In this document: one piece after another, positions 8,425-20,009 of the stretch
Layout of the letters: every line of letters begins with the position of its first letter
Position numbering within the stretch: the stretch's first letter is position 1
NCBI GenBank assembly: GCA_947453725.1
Contig: CANGHH010000012.1
Span: forward strand, 85,273-149,272
Source: Betaproteobacteria bacterium
GTDB taxonomy: Bacteria > Pseudomonadota > Gammaproteobacteria > Burkholderiales > Burkholderiaceae_C
DNA: 64,000 bases
Direction of reading: 5' to 3'
Made by a program: the position numbers and the translations under genes
Notes under the pieces: model-generated
What the model was told of the DNA's origin: nothing
The model's database searches: none
Seen by the model: the letters and a program-made list of their open reading frames with translations, nothing else

Positions 8425-8559
8425 TCACTGCTGCTTGGCGTCCTTGGCTGCGCCATCGCCCGGCTTGGGTGCATCGCCCAGCACGGTCTTCAGTGGGCAG
8501 ACCGAAACAGCCGGGCACTTGGCACAGGTGGCAACGATGGCAATCGGGCAAAGGGTCAT
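8425..8559 (-). CDS. 44-residue Cys-rich small protein
   Basis: A short gene on the minus strand with a CGGAG ribosome site before its ATG. The protein begins MTLCPIAIVATCAKCPAVSV and has four Cys (residues 4, 12, 15 and 21) in the pattern C-x7-C-x2-C-x5-C, each of three followed by Pro or close to one, then a charged tail (GDGAAKDAKQQ). Four Cys in 18 residues suggest a bound metal or iron-sulfur cluster. I believe similar small proteins occur in other Burkholderiales, but I know of no function. It is divergent from sbcB, with 66 bp between the starts. Confidence 0.7.
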   Translation of the reverse strand: MTLCPIAIVATCAKCPAVSVCPLKTVLGDAPKPGDGAAKDAKQQ

Positions 8560-8612
8560 GGCGAACTCCGGGCTTGTGATGAGCCGGAGGATACGACGCC
8601 CAGGGCTTGCGC

Positions 8613-8618
8613 TATCGT
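8613..8618 (+). promoter_or_regulatory. Putative -10 element of a leaderless sbcB transcript
   Basis: TATCGT (four of six consensus bases) ends 7 nt before the chosen sbcB ATG, and no Shine-Dalgarno sequence lies between. The same arrangement recurs before parE and comEC. No convincing -35 hexamer is present. Confidence 0.4.
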
Positions 8619-8625
8619 GAAGGCC

Positions 8626-10077
8626 ATGGCTGCAAGCACCTTCTTCTGGCACGACTACGAGACCTTCGGCCGCGAGCCGCGGCGCGACCGGCCGGCCCAG
8701 TTCGCCGGCCTGCGCACTGACGCCGAACTGAACGAGATCGGCGAGCCGGTGATGGTCTATTGCCGGCCCAGCCCCGACAGCCTGCCCGACCCCGAGAGCG
8801 TGCTGCTCACCGGCATCCTGCCGCAGCACGCGCTGCAGCAGGGCGTGACCGAGCGCGAATTCGCCGCCGTCATCGAAGCCGAGCTGGGGCGCGACGGCAC
8901 CATCGGCGTCGGCTACAACAGCATCCGCTTCGACGACGAGGTGACGCGCTTCCTGTTCTGGCGAAACCTGATCGACCCCTATGCCCGCGAATGGCAGAAC
9001 GGCTGTGGCCGCTGGGACCTGATGGACGTGGTGCGCACGACCTGGGCGCTGCGCCCGGCGGGCATCAACTGGCCGACCTACACCGAAGGCGAGATGGCCG
9101 GCCGGCCGTCGTTCAAGCTGGAACACCTGACGCAGGCCAACGGCATCGGCCACGAAGCCGCGCACGACGCGCTGTCCGACGTGCGGGCCACGCTGGCGCT
9201 GGCCCGGCTGATCCGGCAGCACAACCCGAAGTTGTGGGACTTCTGCCTGCGGCTGCACAAGAAGGATGCGGTGTGGGCCGAGATCGGCATCAACCGGCCC
9301 TTCGTCCACCTGTCGACGCGCTACCCGGTCGAGCGCGGCAATCTGGCCATCGTCTGGCCACTGGCGCCGCACCCGAGCAACAAGAACGAATTGATCGTCT
9401 GGGACCTGTCGCGCGACCCGCGCGAGTTGCTGGGACTGGACGCCGAGACCGTGCGCCGGCGCCTCTACACGCGGCAGAGCGAGTTGCCGGAAGGCGAACT
9501 GCGACTGCCGATCAAGACCATCCACGTCAACAAGTCGCCCATCGTCGTCGGCCAGCTGCGCGTGGTCGAACCGGTTGCAGCGCGCTGGAAGCTGGACGTG
9601 GCGCAGGCCCTGCAGCATGCCGAGCACGCCGCCGCCATCGGCCGCACGCTGGACCCGCTGTGGGTTCAGGTCTACGCGCGGCCCGATGTGCCGGCACCCG
9701 ATGTCGACGAAGACCTGTACGGCGGCTTCATCAACAACGACGACCGGCGCACGCTGCAGCGCCTGCGCGGGCTGCCGGGCAGCCAGCTGGCCGGCAAGCA
9801 CCCGGCCTTCAGCGACGGGCGTCTGGACGAACTGCTGTTCCGCTACCGAGCGCGCAACTTCGCCGAGACGCTGAACGACGAAGAACAGGCCCGCTGGGAA
9901 GGTCACCGCGCCGAGCGTCTGCACCAGGGCGCCGCTGGCGCGATGACGCTGGCGGCCTATTTCGAGCGCATCGACCAGCTGGCCGAGGCCGCCGTCGAAC
10001 GCGACGACGAGCGGTCCCAGGCGCTGCTCGAAGCGCTGGTCGATTACGGTCAGGCCATCGCGCCCGAATTGCCCTGA
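8626..10077 (+). CDS. sbcB: Exodeoxyribonuclease I
   Basis: A 483-residue 3'-5' exonuclease that degrades single-stranded DNA in recombination and mismatch repair. The DEDDh active site is visible: FFWHDYETFG at residues 6-15 (Asp and Glu of Exo I), YNSIRFDDE near 100 (Exo II) and HDALSDVRAT near 185 (Exo III, His and Asp). The SH3-like and C-terminal exonuclease I regions follow at normal length. The frame has a GTG three codons earlier; the ATG at 8626 is chosen because a -10-like hexamer lies 7 nt before it. It stands alone. Confidence 0.96.
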   Translation: MAASTFFWHDYETFGREPRRDRPAQFAGLRTDAELNEIGEPVMVYCRPSPDSLPDPESVLLTGILPQHALQQGVTEREFAAVIEAELGRDGTIGVGYNSIRFDDEVTRFLFWRNLIDPYAREWQNGCGRWDLMDVVRTTWALRPAGINWPTYTEGEMAGRPSFKLEHLTQANGIGHEAAHDALSDVRATLALARLIRQHNPKLWDFCLRLHKKDAVWAEIGINRPFVHLSTRYPVERGNLAIVWPLAPHPSNKNELIVWDLSRDPRELLGLDAETVRRRLYTRQSELPEGELRLPIKTIHVNKSPIVVGQLRVVEPVAARWKLDVAQALQHAEHAAAIGRTLDPLWVQVYARPDVPAPDVDEDLYGGFINNDDRRTLQRLRGLPGSQLAGKHPAFSDGRLDELLFRYRARNFAETLNDEEQARWEGHRAERLHQGAAGAMTLAAYFERIDQLAEAAVERDDERSQALLEALVDYGQAIAPELP

Positions 10078-10092
10078 CCGCCGGCCGGCCGC

Positions 10093-12416
10093 TCAGCGCG
10101 TTGGCGCCGAGGCGGCCGCCGATGGCGGCTCGGTCCTGCTGTTCACGCGCTGCAAGCCGCCGCCCTCGGCCCATTCGCTGTAACGCCAGTCGTCGCCGAC
10201 CAGCACCAGCCCGTCGGTCGGCAGGTAGTCGGCCAGCGGGCGCACGGCCACGCCGCGCAGCATGCGGGCCATGCTGTCGATCCAGATCGGCAGTGCCAGG
10301 CCGCCGCCCGATTCGCCTTCGCCCAGGCTCTGCGGGTCGTCGTAGCCCATCCAGGCCACCGCCACCGCGCCCGGCGCGAAGCCGCCGAACCAGGCGTCGA
10401 CCGCGTCGTTGGTGGTGCCGGTCTTGCCGTACAGATCGGGTCGCTGCAGCGTGGCCTGGGCGCGGGCGGCGGTGCCGCGCCGCGTCACGTCGGCCAGCAG
10501 CGAATTGACCAGGAAGACATTGCGCGCCGGCACCGCACGGCTGTCCTCGTTCAGTGGCGCTGCGGCCGGTGCCTCGTAGAGCACCTTGCCCTGCGCGTCG
10601 CTGATGCGCTCGATCAGCACCGGCGTGACGCGGTGGCCGCCGTTGGCGAACACCGCGTAAGCACTGGCCAGCTGCAGCGGCGTGACGCTGCCGCTGCCCA
10701 GCGCCAGCGTCAGGTTCTCGGGCTGCTGGGCCATGTCGAAACCGAAGCGCGCCATCCAGTCGCGCGCCGGGCCCAGGCCGACGTGCTGCAGCAGCCGGAT
10801 GCTGACCAGGTTCTTGCTGCGCACCAGGGCTTCGCGCACGCTGATCTCGCCGGCGAACTGGCCGTCGCTGTTCTGCGGGTCCCAGCTCGGCGGCGTGCCG
10901 TCGGCGTTGGTCAGCGGCGCGTCGTTGACCAGGGTCTCGGGCATCACGCCCGTCTCGAAGGCCGCCGAGTACAGGAAAGGCTTGAAGCTGGAGCCGGGCT
11001 GGCGCGCGCCTTTGGTCACATGATTGAACTGGCCGCGGCCGAAGTCGAAGCCGCCGACCAGGGCCCGCACGCGGCCGGTGTCGGGGTCCAGCGCGACGAA
11101 GGCGGCGTTGGCTTCGGGCCACTGCGTCAACACCCAGTCCGGCGCCTTGCCGCGCGCCGCCGGCACCTGCATCAGGCGCACGACGGCGCCGCGTCGGATG
11201 GCCAGGTCTTTCGCTGCCGTCGCGGCCAGTGCGGCCTGCACCCAGCGCAAGTTGTCGCCGCGCACACTGACCACTTCGCCGCTGGCCAGCTGCGCGCTGA
11301 TCTCGCGCGGCGTCGCCGTCAGCACCATCGCCACGCGCAGCTCTTCGTCGTCCTGCGCGTCCTTCAGCGCCAGCGCCGCCGCGCGTTCGGCCTCGGCGGC
11401 GTTGTCGGGCAGGTTTTCCTGGTCTTCGGGGCCGCGCCAGCGCTGCTTGCGTTCGTGGGCGATGACGGCCTTGCGCAGCGCGGCATAGGCCGCGCGCTGG
11501 TCGTCGGCGCGGATCGAGGTGACGACGCGGATGCCTTCGGTGTAGGCCTTGTCGCCCAGGCGCTCGACGACCGCCAGCCGGGCCATTTCGGCGACATGTT
11601 CGGCATGCACGTCGACGAAGCTGGGCTTGCGCACGGCCAGCTTTTCGGCCAGCGCCGCGTCGTGTTCAGCCTGGCTGATCAGCCCCGTCCTCAGCATGCG
11701 CTGCAGCACCCAGCGCTGGCGCTTGGCCGCGCGCTCGGGGCTGGACACGGGGTTGGCGTGGATCGGGTTCTGCGGCAGGCCGGCGATCATTGCGGTCTCG
11801 GCCACGCTCAGCTGGTCCAAGGTCTTGCCGAAGTAGACCTGCGCGGCGGCGCCGACGCCGTAGGCGCGCTGGCCCAGGTAGACCTGGTTCAGGTAGAGCT
11901 CCAGGATCTGGTCCTTGCCGAGCGTGTTTTCCAGCTGCCGCGACAGCAGCGCCTCCTTGATCTTGCGTTCGGCGGTGCGCCTTGTGCTGAGGAAGAAAGT
12001 CCGCGCCACCTGTTGGGTGATCGTCGACGCGCCCTCGGTGCGGCCGCCGGTCAGCTTGGTGAACACGGCGCGCGCCATGCCGCGCCAGCTGAAGCCGGCG
12101 TGGCTGTAGAAGCCCTCGTCTTCCACGGCCAGCACTGCCGCACCGATGCGCTTGGGCATCTTTGCGATCGGCACGAACAGCCGCCGCTCGGTGCCGAACT
12201 GCGCGATCTCGACGCCGTCGGCGGTCAGCACCTGCAGGTGCTGCAGCGGCCGGTAGTCGGTGGCCTTGTCCAGCGGCGGCAGGTCGTGGCTGTACCAGGC
12301 GAAAGCGCCGCCCAGCGCCAATGCGGCCAGCAGCAGCAGCCCGCCCAGCAGCAGCGCGGTGAAGAGGACGAAGCCGCGCTGCGGCGGCGCGGCGGTGGAC
12401 CGCTTCAGCCGAATAC

Positions 12417-12420
<4 letters not shown>
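10093..12420 (-). CDS. mrcA: Penicillin-binding protein 1A (bifunctional)
   Basis: A 775-residue class A PBP that polymerises and cross-links peptidoglycan in the periplasm. A membrane anchor lies at residues 16-38. The transglycosylase domain has VEDEGFYSHAG with the catalytic Glu, then TITQQVARTFF and LYLNQVYLG. The transpeptidase has PGSSFKPF (SxxK), VRSKNLVS (SxN) and YGKTGTTN (KTG). Between them is an OB-like insert typical of PBP1A. The start is a GTG overlapping the cpdB stop by 4 bp (GTGA), so translation is probably coupled to cpdB. The open frame continues upstream through cpdB but gives no related protein there. Confidence 0.95.
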
Positions 12421-14342
<1,922 letters not shown>

Positions 14343-14436
14343 GGGGTCGGGTGCTAGGAGGGCGGAGTCGTGCAGCGTACCGCGTTTGACGGCCCGTCAT
14401 GCCGGCCTGGCAGGGCGGCCGGCAGCGCGGGTGCTG

Positions 14437-15432
14437 TCAGCCGAACCAGGCGGCCTGCAGCGCAGCGGGCAGGGCCGGACCGCCGGCGACGGCGGCGCGT
14501 TGCGCGCTTTCGATGAGCTGCCAGAAGTAGCGGTAGCTGGCCCGGTCGTGCAGCACTTGCTGGTGCTGGATGGGCGCCCACTGCACGGCTTGCGCCGCGC
14601 TGATGATGTCGACGGCCTGCGCCAGTTCATCGGCCGTCGGCGCGAAGGCCGCGACGATCGGACGGATCTGGTTCGGGTGGATGCTCCACATCCGGGTGTA
14701 GCCCAGACGCCGGCGGGCCAGCGTGGCGGCCCGCTTCAAGGCCGCGCTGTCCTTGAATTCGGTGACCACGCTGTGCGACGGCGTCTTGCCGTGGGCGTGG
14801 CAGGCGGCGGCGATTTCCAGCTTGGCGCGCAGCACCAGCGGGTGGTCGAACTGGCCGCCGTCCGGGCTCATGCCCATCGCACTTTGCGGGATCGCGCCGC
14901 GGTGCGCCGACACGAAGTCCATCAGGCCGAAGGAGATCGATTCGATGCGCGGCTCGGCCGCGATGGCGAATACCTCGCGCAGCGCGCCGTGGGTCTCGAC
15001 CAGCACGTGCAATGGCACGTCGCCGCCGCCCAGGCTGTCGACGAGCGCGACCGCATGCTGCACCTCGGCCAGGCTCTCGGGCTTGGGCAGCATCAGGTAA
15101 GCCGGCCGGCGGGCCGCGCCCAGAACGGTGCTGGCGACGTCGGCGAAGCGCGGGTGCGCCACGGTCAGCAGGCGCACACCGACGCGACCGTAGCGGTTGT
15201 CGGGGCCGCCCAGCAGCGCGGCGATCAGCTGGGCCTGGTCGATTTCGGCGCCCACCGGGGCACCGTCCTCGTTGTCCAGCGTCACATCGAAGACCGGCCC
15301 CAGTTCGGCCTGCAGTTGCAGGCTCTTCGTCATGCGCGGCTCGACGCCGGCATAGTGGTCGCAAACCGGCAGCGCGGGCGCTGCCTCGTGGACGCCGAAG
15401 AGCGCCGAGCGGGGGCTGGTCAAGGCGGTCAA
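14437..15432 (-). CDS. HpcH/HpaI aldolase family, CitE-like acyl-CoA lyase
   Basis: A 331-residue TIM-barrel lyase. LPVCDHYAG near the start, [12 protein letters not shown] around residue 46, [11 protein letters not shown] with the substrate-binding Arg, [11 protein letters not shown] with a metal-binding Glu and SISFGLMDF with the metal Asp fit CitE/malyl-CoA lyase relatives. It lacks any citD or citF neighbour, so it is unlikely to be citrate lyase; malyl-CoA, methylmalyl-CoA or citramalyl-CoA cleavage fits better. The chosen TTG start overlaps the mdh stop by 4 bp (TTGA), suggesting coupling to mdh. A first ATG (MTKS) would remove about 34 conserved residues. The substrate is not certain. 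Confidence 0.8.
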   Translation of the reverse strand: MTALTSPRSALFGVHEAAPALPVCDHYAGVEPRMTKSLQLQAELGPVFDVTLDNEDGAPVGAEIDQAQLIAALLGGPDNRYGRVGVRLLTVAHPRFADVASTVLGAARRPAYLMLPKPESLAEVQHAVALVDSLGGGDVPLHVLVETHGALREVFAIAAEPRIESISFGLMDFVSAHRGAIPQSAMGMSPDGGQFDHPLVLRAKLEIAAACHAHGKTPSHSVVTEFKDSAALKRAATLARRRLGYTRMWSIHPNQIRPIVAAFAPTADELAQAVDIISAAQAVQWAPIQHQQVLHDRASYRYFWQLIESAQRAAVAGGPALPAALQAAWFG

Positions 15433-16418
15433 AGCAGGTGCTTGACGCCGTCCTGCTCGGCGGTCAGTTCGGCCAGCGTCTTGGCGATGCAGGCCTGGCT
15501 GAATTCGTCGATCGGCAGGCCTTCGACGATCTTGTACTTCCCGCCCTCGGTGGTCACCGGGAAGCCGAACATCACGTCCTTCGGAATGCCGTATTCGCCG
15601 TTGCTCGGCACGCCCATCGTGACCCATTCGCCGGCGGTGCCCAGGGCCCAGTCGCGCATGTGGTCGATGGCCGCATTGGCCGCGCTGGCTGCCGATGACA
15701 GGCCGCGCGCCTCGATGATGGCCGCGCCGCGCTTGCCGACGGTGGGCAGGAAGACGTCCTTGTTCCAGACCTGGTCGTTGATCAGGTCCTTCACGCTGGC
15801 GCCGTCGATGGTCGCGAAGCGGTAGTCGGCGTACATCGTCGGGCTGTGGTTGCCCCAGACGGCCAGCTGCCTGATCGCGGCCACCGGCTTGCCGGTCTTC
15901 GCGGCGATCTGGCTGGCGGCGCGGTTGTGGTCCAGGCGCAGCATCGCGGTGAAGTTCTCGCGCGGCAGGCTGGGCGCGCTCTTCATCGCGATGTAGGCAT
16001 TGGTGTTGGCCGGGTTGCCGACCACCAGCACCTTGACGTTGCGGCTGGCCACGGCATCCAGCGCCTTGCCCTGGGCGGTGAAGATGGCGCCGTTGATGGC
16101 CAGCAGTTCGGCCCGTTCCATGCCCGGGCCGCGCGGACGCGAACCGACCAGCAAGGCGTAGTCGACGTCCTTGAAGGCGGTCATCGGGTCGCTGTGGGCT
16201 TCCATGCCGGCCAGCAGCGGGAAGGCGCAGTCGTCGATTTCCATCATCACGCCCTTGAGGGCCTTTTGCGGGCCTTCGACCGGCACTTCCAGCAACTGCA
16301 GGATCACCGGCTGGTCCTTGCCCAGCATGTCGCCGCTGGCGATGCGGAACAGCAGGGCGTAACCGATCTGGCCGGCAGCGCCAGTGACAGCCACACGAAC
16401 AGGCTTCTTGGTGGACAT
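15429..16418 (-). CDS. mdh: Malate dehydrogenase
   Basis: A 329-residue MDH of the longer type. It interconverts malate and oxaloacetate with NAD in the TCA cycle. The Rossmann start [20 protein letters not shown], the mobile loop GSRPRGPGM with its Arg pair, [10 protein letters not shown] and the catalytic His in [12 protein letters not shown] are all present. An AGGAG ribosome site supports the ATG at 16418; an in-frame start 12 codons upstream has none. The GntR gene is divergent, and the palindrome at 16512-16527 lies about 95 bp upstream of the mdh start. A -10-like TAGAAT (minus strand, 16480-16485) would place that palindrome near -47. Confidence 0.96.
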   Translation of the reverse strand: MSTKKPVRVAVTGAAGQIGYALLFRIASGDMLGKDQPVILQLLEVPVEGPQKALKGVMMEIDDCAFPLLAGMEAHSDPMTAFKDVDYALLVGSRPRGPGMERAELLAINGAIFTAQGKALDAVASRNVKVLVVGNPANTNAYIAMKSAPSLPRENFTAMLRLDHNRAASQIAAKTGKPVAAIRQLAVWGNHSPTMYADYRFATIDGASVKDLINDQVWNKDVFLPTVGKRGAAIIEARGLSSAASAANAAIDHMRDWALGTAGEWVTMGVPSNGEYGIPKDVMFGFPVTTEGGKYKIVEGLPIDEFSQACIAKTLAELTAEQDGVKHLL

Positions 16419-16511
16419 GCGAGTCTCCTGAATGGGGGTGTAAGGAACCGTCAAGCCACGCAGCCCGACGCAAGCCGCGATTCTAGACAGCCGACCCTGA
16501 CTGCGCTCTTA

Positions 16512-16527
16512 TGTCTTATGGAAGACA
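16512..16527. promoter_or_regulatory. Palindromic operator between mdh and gntR
   Basis: TGTCTT-ATGG-AAGACA is a perfect 6-bp inverted repeat with a 4-bp spacer. It overlaps the -10-like GACAAT (16524-16529) that lies 6 nt before the GntR start at 16536. Sites of this shape suit dimeric GntR/HutC regulators. Autorepression is the simplest reading, with possible control of the divergent mdh. Confidence 0.65.
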
Positions 16528-16535
16528 ATGCCGGC

Positions 16536-17297
16536 ATGCCGCTGCGCGCCGACGATCTTGCAATGCCCGAACTGCCGGCCGGCCCGGCTTTCAGCCCGCT
16601 GTACCGGCAGATCAAGTCCCTGCTGGTAAAGAGCCTGCAGGGCGGCGCCTGGTTGCCGGGGCAGGTGATCCCCAGCGAGGTCGAACTCGCCGCGCGCTTT
16701 CGCGTCAGCCAGGGCACGGTGCGCAAGGCCATCGACGAGATGGCCGCCGAGAACCTGCTGGTGCGGCGCCAGGGCAAGGGCACCTTCGTCGCCACCCATG
16801 CCGAACAGGCCACGCAATACCGTTTTCTGCGCCTGACACCCGACGACGGCACGCCGCCCGAACTGCAGCGCAAGCTGCTCGAATGCCGGCGCATGCGGGC
16901 ACCGGCCGACGTGGCACGTCTGCTGGGCCTGAACCCGGCCGAATCGGCGGTGCAGGTGCGGCGCCTGCTGCTGAAGGGCGACATCCCCGTGGTGCTGGAC
17001 GACATCTGGCTGCCCGGCACGGCTTTCAAGGGCTTGACGGTGGAACGCCTGCAAGCCTGGCGCGGCCCGATGTACCGCCTTTTCGAGGCCGAGTTCGCCG
17101 TGCACATGATCCGTGCCGAAGAAAAGATCCGTGCAGTGGCGGCCGGCGCCGAAGAAGCCGGCCTGCTGCTGCTGCCCGTTGGTGCGCCGCTGCTGTCGGT
17201 CGAGCGCCTGTCCTACACCTATGGCGACCGCCCGGTCGAGCTGCGTCGCGGCCTCTACCAGACCACTGCCCACCACTACCGCAACGAGCTGATCTGA
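16536..17297 (+). CDS. GntR-family (HutC-type) transcriptional regulator
   Basis: A 253-residue regulator. The N-terminal winged helix spans about residues 18-85: FSPLYRQIKSLLVKSL, VIPSEVELAARFRVSQGTVRKAI and the wing LLVRRQGKGTFVA. The C-terminal UTRA-like effector domain follows (VRRLLLKGDIPVVLDDIWLP). It lies between mdh and sdhCDAB in a TCA-cycle block, so control of these genes by an organic acid is a fair guess. Other in-frame ATGs are at 16518 and 16563. The start at 16536 is chosen because a -10-like GACAAT ends 6 nt before it and because the palindrome then lies in the promoter. No ribosome site is seen at any of the three. Confidence 0.88.
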   Translation: MPLRADDLAMPELPAGPAFSPLYRQIKSLLVKSLQGGAWLPGQVIPSEVELAARFRVSQGTVRKAIDEMAAENLLVRRQGKGTFVATHAEQATQYRFLRLTPDDGTPPELQRKLLECRRMRAPADVARLLGLNPAESAVQVRRLLLKGDIPVVLDDIWLPGTAFKGLTVERLQAWRGPMYRLFEAEFAVHMIRAEEKIRAVAAGAEEAGLLLLPVGAPLLSVERLSYTYGDRPVELRRGLYQTTAHHYRNELI

Positions 17298-17386
17298 CTT
17301 TTATCGCTGACACCGGCCGCTGTAAGCCTGGCGCTGCTGCATTGCAATAAACTCGATCGGGTTCACGCAGTTTCGAAAGCGACAAG

Positions 17387-17809
17387 ATGCCTGAGTTGAA
17401 AAAGCCAAGACCCGGAACGATGCGTCTGGTCGACGCGTTGCAGTACCGGCTGCCGCTGGCGGGCGTGGTGTCCATCCTGCACCGCGCCAGCGGTCTGGTG
17501 ATGTTCGCGCTGCTGCCATTGATCATCTGGTTCTTCGATGTGAGCCTGACGTCGGAGATCAGCTACGAGCGCTTCACCAGCGCCTTCGAAGCCGGCATCG
17601 GCTTCGTGCCGGGCCTGCTGGTCAAGGTCGTCGTGCTGGGCCTGATCTGGGCCTACCTGCACCACTTCATCGCCGGTGTGCGCCACCTCTGGATGGACGC
17701 GACGCACAGTGTCACCAAGGAATTCGGCCGCCAGTCGGCCGTCGTCACGCTGGCAGCCAGCGTGCTGCTGACGCTGCTGCTCGGCGCCAAGCTGTTCGGC
17801 CTGTTTTGA
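17387..17809 (+). CDS. sdhC: Succinate dehydrogenase cytochrome b556 subunit
   Basis: A 140-residue membrane subunit of complex II. PKPRPGTMRLVDALQYRLPL leads to a heme-site region SILHRASGLVMFALL, and three hydrophobic helices follow (about residues 30-52, 70-95 and 112-138). WAYLHHFIAGVRHLWMD contains the expected heme-ligand His. It is the first gene of the sdhCDAB operon, 89 bp after the regulator. Quinone and heme binding are shared with SdhD. Confidence 0.95.
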   Translation: MPELKKPRPGTMRLVDALQYRLPLAGVVSILHRASGLVMFALLPLIIWFFDVSLTSEISYERFTSAFEAGIGFVPGLLVKVVVLGLIWAYLHHFIAGVRHLWMDATHSVTKEFGRQSAVVTLAASVLLTLLLGAKLFGLF

Positions 17810-17830
17810 CTGTATTGAGGCAACAAGACC

Positions 17831-18193
17831 ATGTCCGTTGATTTCGGTTCCCGGCGCGTCGTCGTCGGTGCGCACTACGGCATGCGCGACTGGCTCAGCC
17901 AGCGCGTCACCGCCACCCTGATGGCGCTGTACACGGTGCTGCTGCTGGCGCAATTGCTGTTCGGCGGCCCGCTGGGTTACGACCGCTGGGCCGGCATCTT
18001 TTCTGCGCAATGGATGAAGGTCTTCACCTTCGTGATCCTGCTGGCCCTGGGCTGGCATGCCTGGGTCGGCATGCGCGACATCTGGATGGACTACGTGAAG
18101 CCTGCGGCGCTGCGCCTGGTGCTGCAGGTGTTCACCATCGTCTGGCTCATCGGCTGCATGGGCTGGGCCATTCAAGTGCTCTGGAGACTGTAA
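17831..18193 (+). CDS. sdhD: Succinate dehydrogenase membrane anchor subunit
   Basis: A 120-residue protein with three transmembrane helices (about residues 25-45, 62-82 and 93-115). RRVVVGAHYGMRDWLSQRVT near the N-terminus and LALGWHAWVGMRDIWMDYVK are typical of proteobacterial SdhD, with a conserved His near the heme and an Asp/Tyr near the quinone. A short gap separates it from sdhC and only 6 bp from sdhA. Confidence 0.95.
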   Translation: MSVDFGSRRVVVGAHYGMRDWLSQRVTATLMALYTVLLLAQLLFGGPLGYDRWAGIFSAQWMKVFTFVILLALGWHAWVGMRDIWMDYVKPAALRLVLQVFTIVWLIGCMGWAIQVLWRL

Positions 18194-18199
18194 AAAATC

Positions 18200-19996
18200 A
18201 TGGCGCTGACTTCCTCACTTCCCCGCCGCAAGTTCGACGTCGTCATCGTGGGCGCCGGCGGTTCCGGCATGCGCGCATCGTTGCAACTGTCGCTGGCCGG
18301 CCTGAACGTGGCCGTGCTGTCCAAGGTTTTCCCGACCCGTTCACACACGGTGGCCGCGCAAGGCGGCATTGGCGCATCGCTCGGCAACATGGCCGAAGAC
18401 AACTGGCACTACCACTTTTACGACACCGTCAAGGGTTCGGATTGGCTGGGCGACCAGGACGCCATCGAATACATGTGCCGCGAAGCACCGAAGGTCGTCT
18501 ACGAGCTCGAACACTTCGGCATGCCCTTCGACCGCAACCCCGACGGCACCATCTACCAGCGGCCCTTCGGCGGTCACACCGCCAACTACGGCGAAAAGCC
18601 GGTCCAGCGGGCCTGTGCCGCGGCCGACCGCACCGGCCACGCGATGCTGCACACGCTGTACCAGCAGAACGTCAAGGCGCGCACCAACTTCTTCGTCGAG
18701 TGGATGGCGCTGGACCTGATCCGCGACGCCGACGGCGACGTGCTGGGCGTCACGGCGCTGGAAATGGAAACCGGCGAAGTTCACATCCTGGAAGCCAAGA
18801 CGACGCTGTTCGCCACCGGCGGCGCCGGCCGCATCTTCGCGGCGTCGACCAATGCCTTCATCAATACCGGCGACGGCCTGGGCATGGCGGCGCGCGCCGG
18901 CGTGCCGCTGGAAGACATGGAGTTCTGGCAGTTCCACCCGACCGGCGTGCACAACGCCGGCGTGCTGCTGACCGAAGGCTGCCGCGGTGAAGGCGCCATC
19001 CTGCGCAACAGCAACGGTGAACGCTTCATGGAGCGCTACGCGCCGACGCTGAAAGACCTGGCACCGCGCGACTTCGTGTCACGCTGCATGGACCAGGAAA
19101 TCAAGGAAGGCCGGGGCTGTGGTCCGAACAAGGACTACATCAACCTCGACATGACCCACCTGGGCGGCGAGACCATCCTGAAACGCTTGCCCAGCGTCTT
19201 CGAGATCGGCCACAACTTCGCCAACGTCGACATCACCAAGGAACCGATTCCGGTGGTGCCGACGATCCACTACCAGATGGGTGGCATCCCGACCAACATC
19301 CACGGCCAGGTGGTGGCGCCCAAGGACGGCAACCCGAACAGCGTCATCAACGGCTTTTACGCCGTCGGCGAATGCTCCTGCGTCAGCGTGCACGGCGCCA
19401 ACCGGCTGGGCACCAATTCGCTGCTCGACCTGCTGGTCTTCGGCCGCGCCGCCGGCAACCACATCGTCGAGTTCAACCAGAAGAACAAGGTCCACAAGCC
19501 GCTGCCGGCCGACGCCGCCGACGCTTCGCTGGCGCGACTCGACCGCCTCGACAGCAGCACCAGCGGCGAGTACGCGCAGGACGTGGCCAACGACATCCGC
19601 GACGCGATGCAGCAGCACGCCAGCGTGTTCCGCACCCAGGCGATGATGGACGCGGGCGTGGTCAAGATCGCCGCCCTCGCCGATCGCGTCAAGACCATCG
19701 GCCTGAAGGACAAGAGCAAGGTCTTCAACACCGCGCGCATCGAGGCCCTGGAAGTCGACAACCTGATCGAGTGCGCCCGCGCCACGATGGTCTCGGCCGC
19801 GGCCCGCCAGGAAAGCCGTGGCGCCCACAGCGTCGACGATTACGGCGACACCGCCGAGCACCCGAACGGCCGCAACGACGAAGTCTGGATGAAGCACACG
19901 CTGTGGTATTCGGACGGCGACCGCCTGGACTACAAGGCCGTGCAGCTCAAGCCGCTGACCGTCGATTCCGTTCCCCCGAAGGTTCGCACCTTCTGA
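18200..19996 (+). CDS. sdhA: Succinate dehydrogenase flavoprotein subunit
   Basis: A 598-residue FAD subunit oxidising succinate to fumarate. It has the dinucleotide fold VVIVGAGGSGMRASL, the covalent FAD His in RSHTVAAQGGIGASLGN (His49), the capping-domain motif FHPTGVHNAGVLLTEGCRGEGA and the active-site stretch VVPTIHYQMGGIPTN. The C-terminal helical region is complete. Covalent flavinylation probably uses SdhE, encoded at 20720 in the same cluster. A weak GGAG lies 14 nt before the ATG. Confidence 0.98.
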   Translation: MALTSSLPRRKFDVVIVGAGGSGMRASLQLSLAGLNVAVLSKVFPTRSHTVAAQGGIGASLGNMAEDNWHYHFYDTVKGSDWLGDQDAIEYMCREAPKVVYELEHFGMPFDRNPDGTIYQRPFGGHTANYGEKPVQRACAAADRTGHAMLHTLYQQNVKARTNFFVEWMALDLIRDADGDVLGVTALEMETGEVHILEAKTTLFATGGAGRIFAASTNAFINTGDGLGMAARAGVPLEDMEFWQFHPTGVHNAGVLLTEGCRGEGAILRNSNGERFMERYAPTLKDLAPRDFVSRCMDQEIKEGRGCGPNKDYINLDMTHLGGETILKRLPSVFEIGHNFANVDITKEPIPVVPTIHYQMGGIPTNIHGQVVAPKDGNPNSVINGFYAVGECSCVSVHGANRLGTNSLLDLLVFGRAAGNHIVEFNQKNKVHKPLPADAADASLARLDRLDSSTSGEYAQDVANDIRDAMQQHASVFRTQAMMDAGVVKIAALADRVKTIGLKDKSKVFNTARIEALEVDNLIECARATMVSAAARQESRGAHSVDDYGDTAEHPNGRNDEVWMKHTLWYSDGDRLDYKAVQLKPLTVDSVPPKVRTF

Positions 19997-20009
19997 AGAG
20001 GCAATTTCC

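Noticed and set aside
10078..10092. GC palindrome GCCGGCCGGC between sbcB and mrcA
   Set aside because: It is short, has no T-run on either strand and is expected often in DNA of this composition.
16419..16454. Upstream start giving a 341-residue Mdh
   Set aside because: It lacks a ribosome site and adds 12 residues not typical of the family; the ATG at 16418 has AGGAG and the normal N-terminus.
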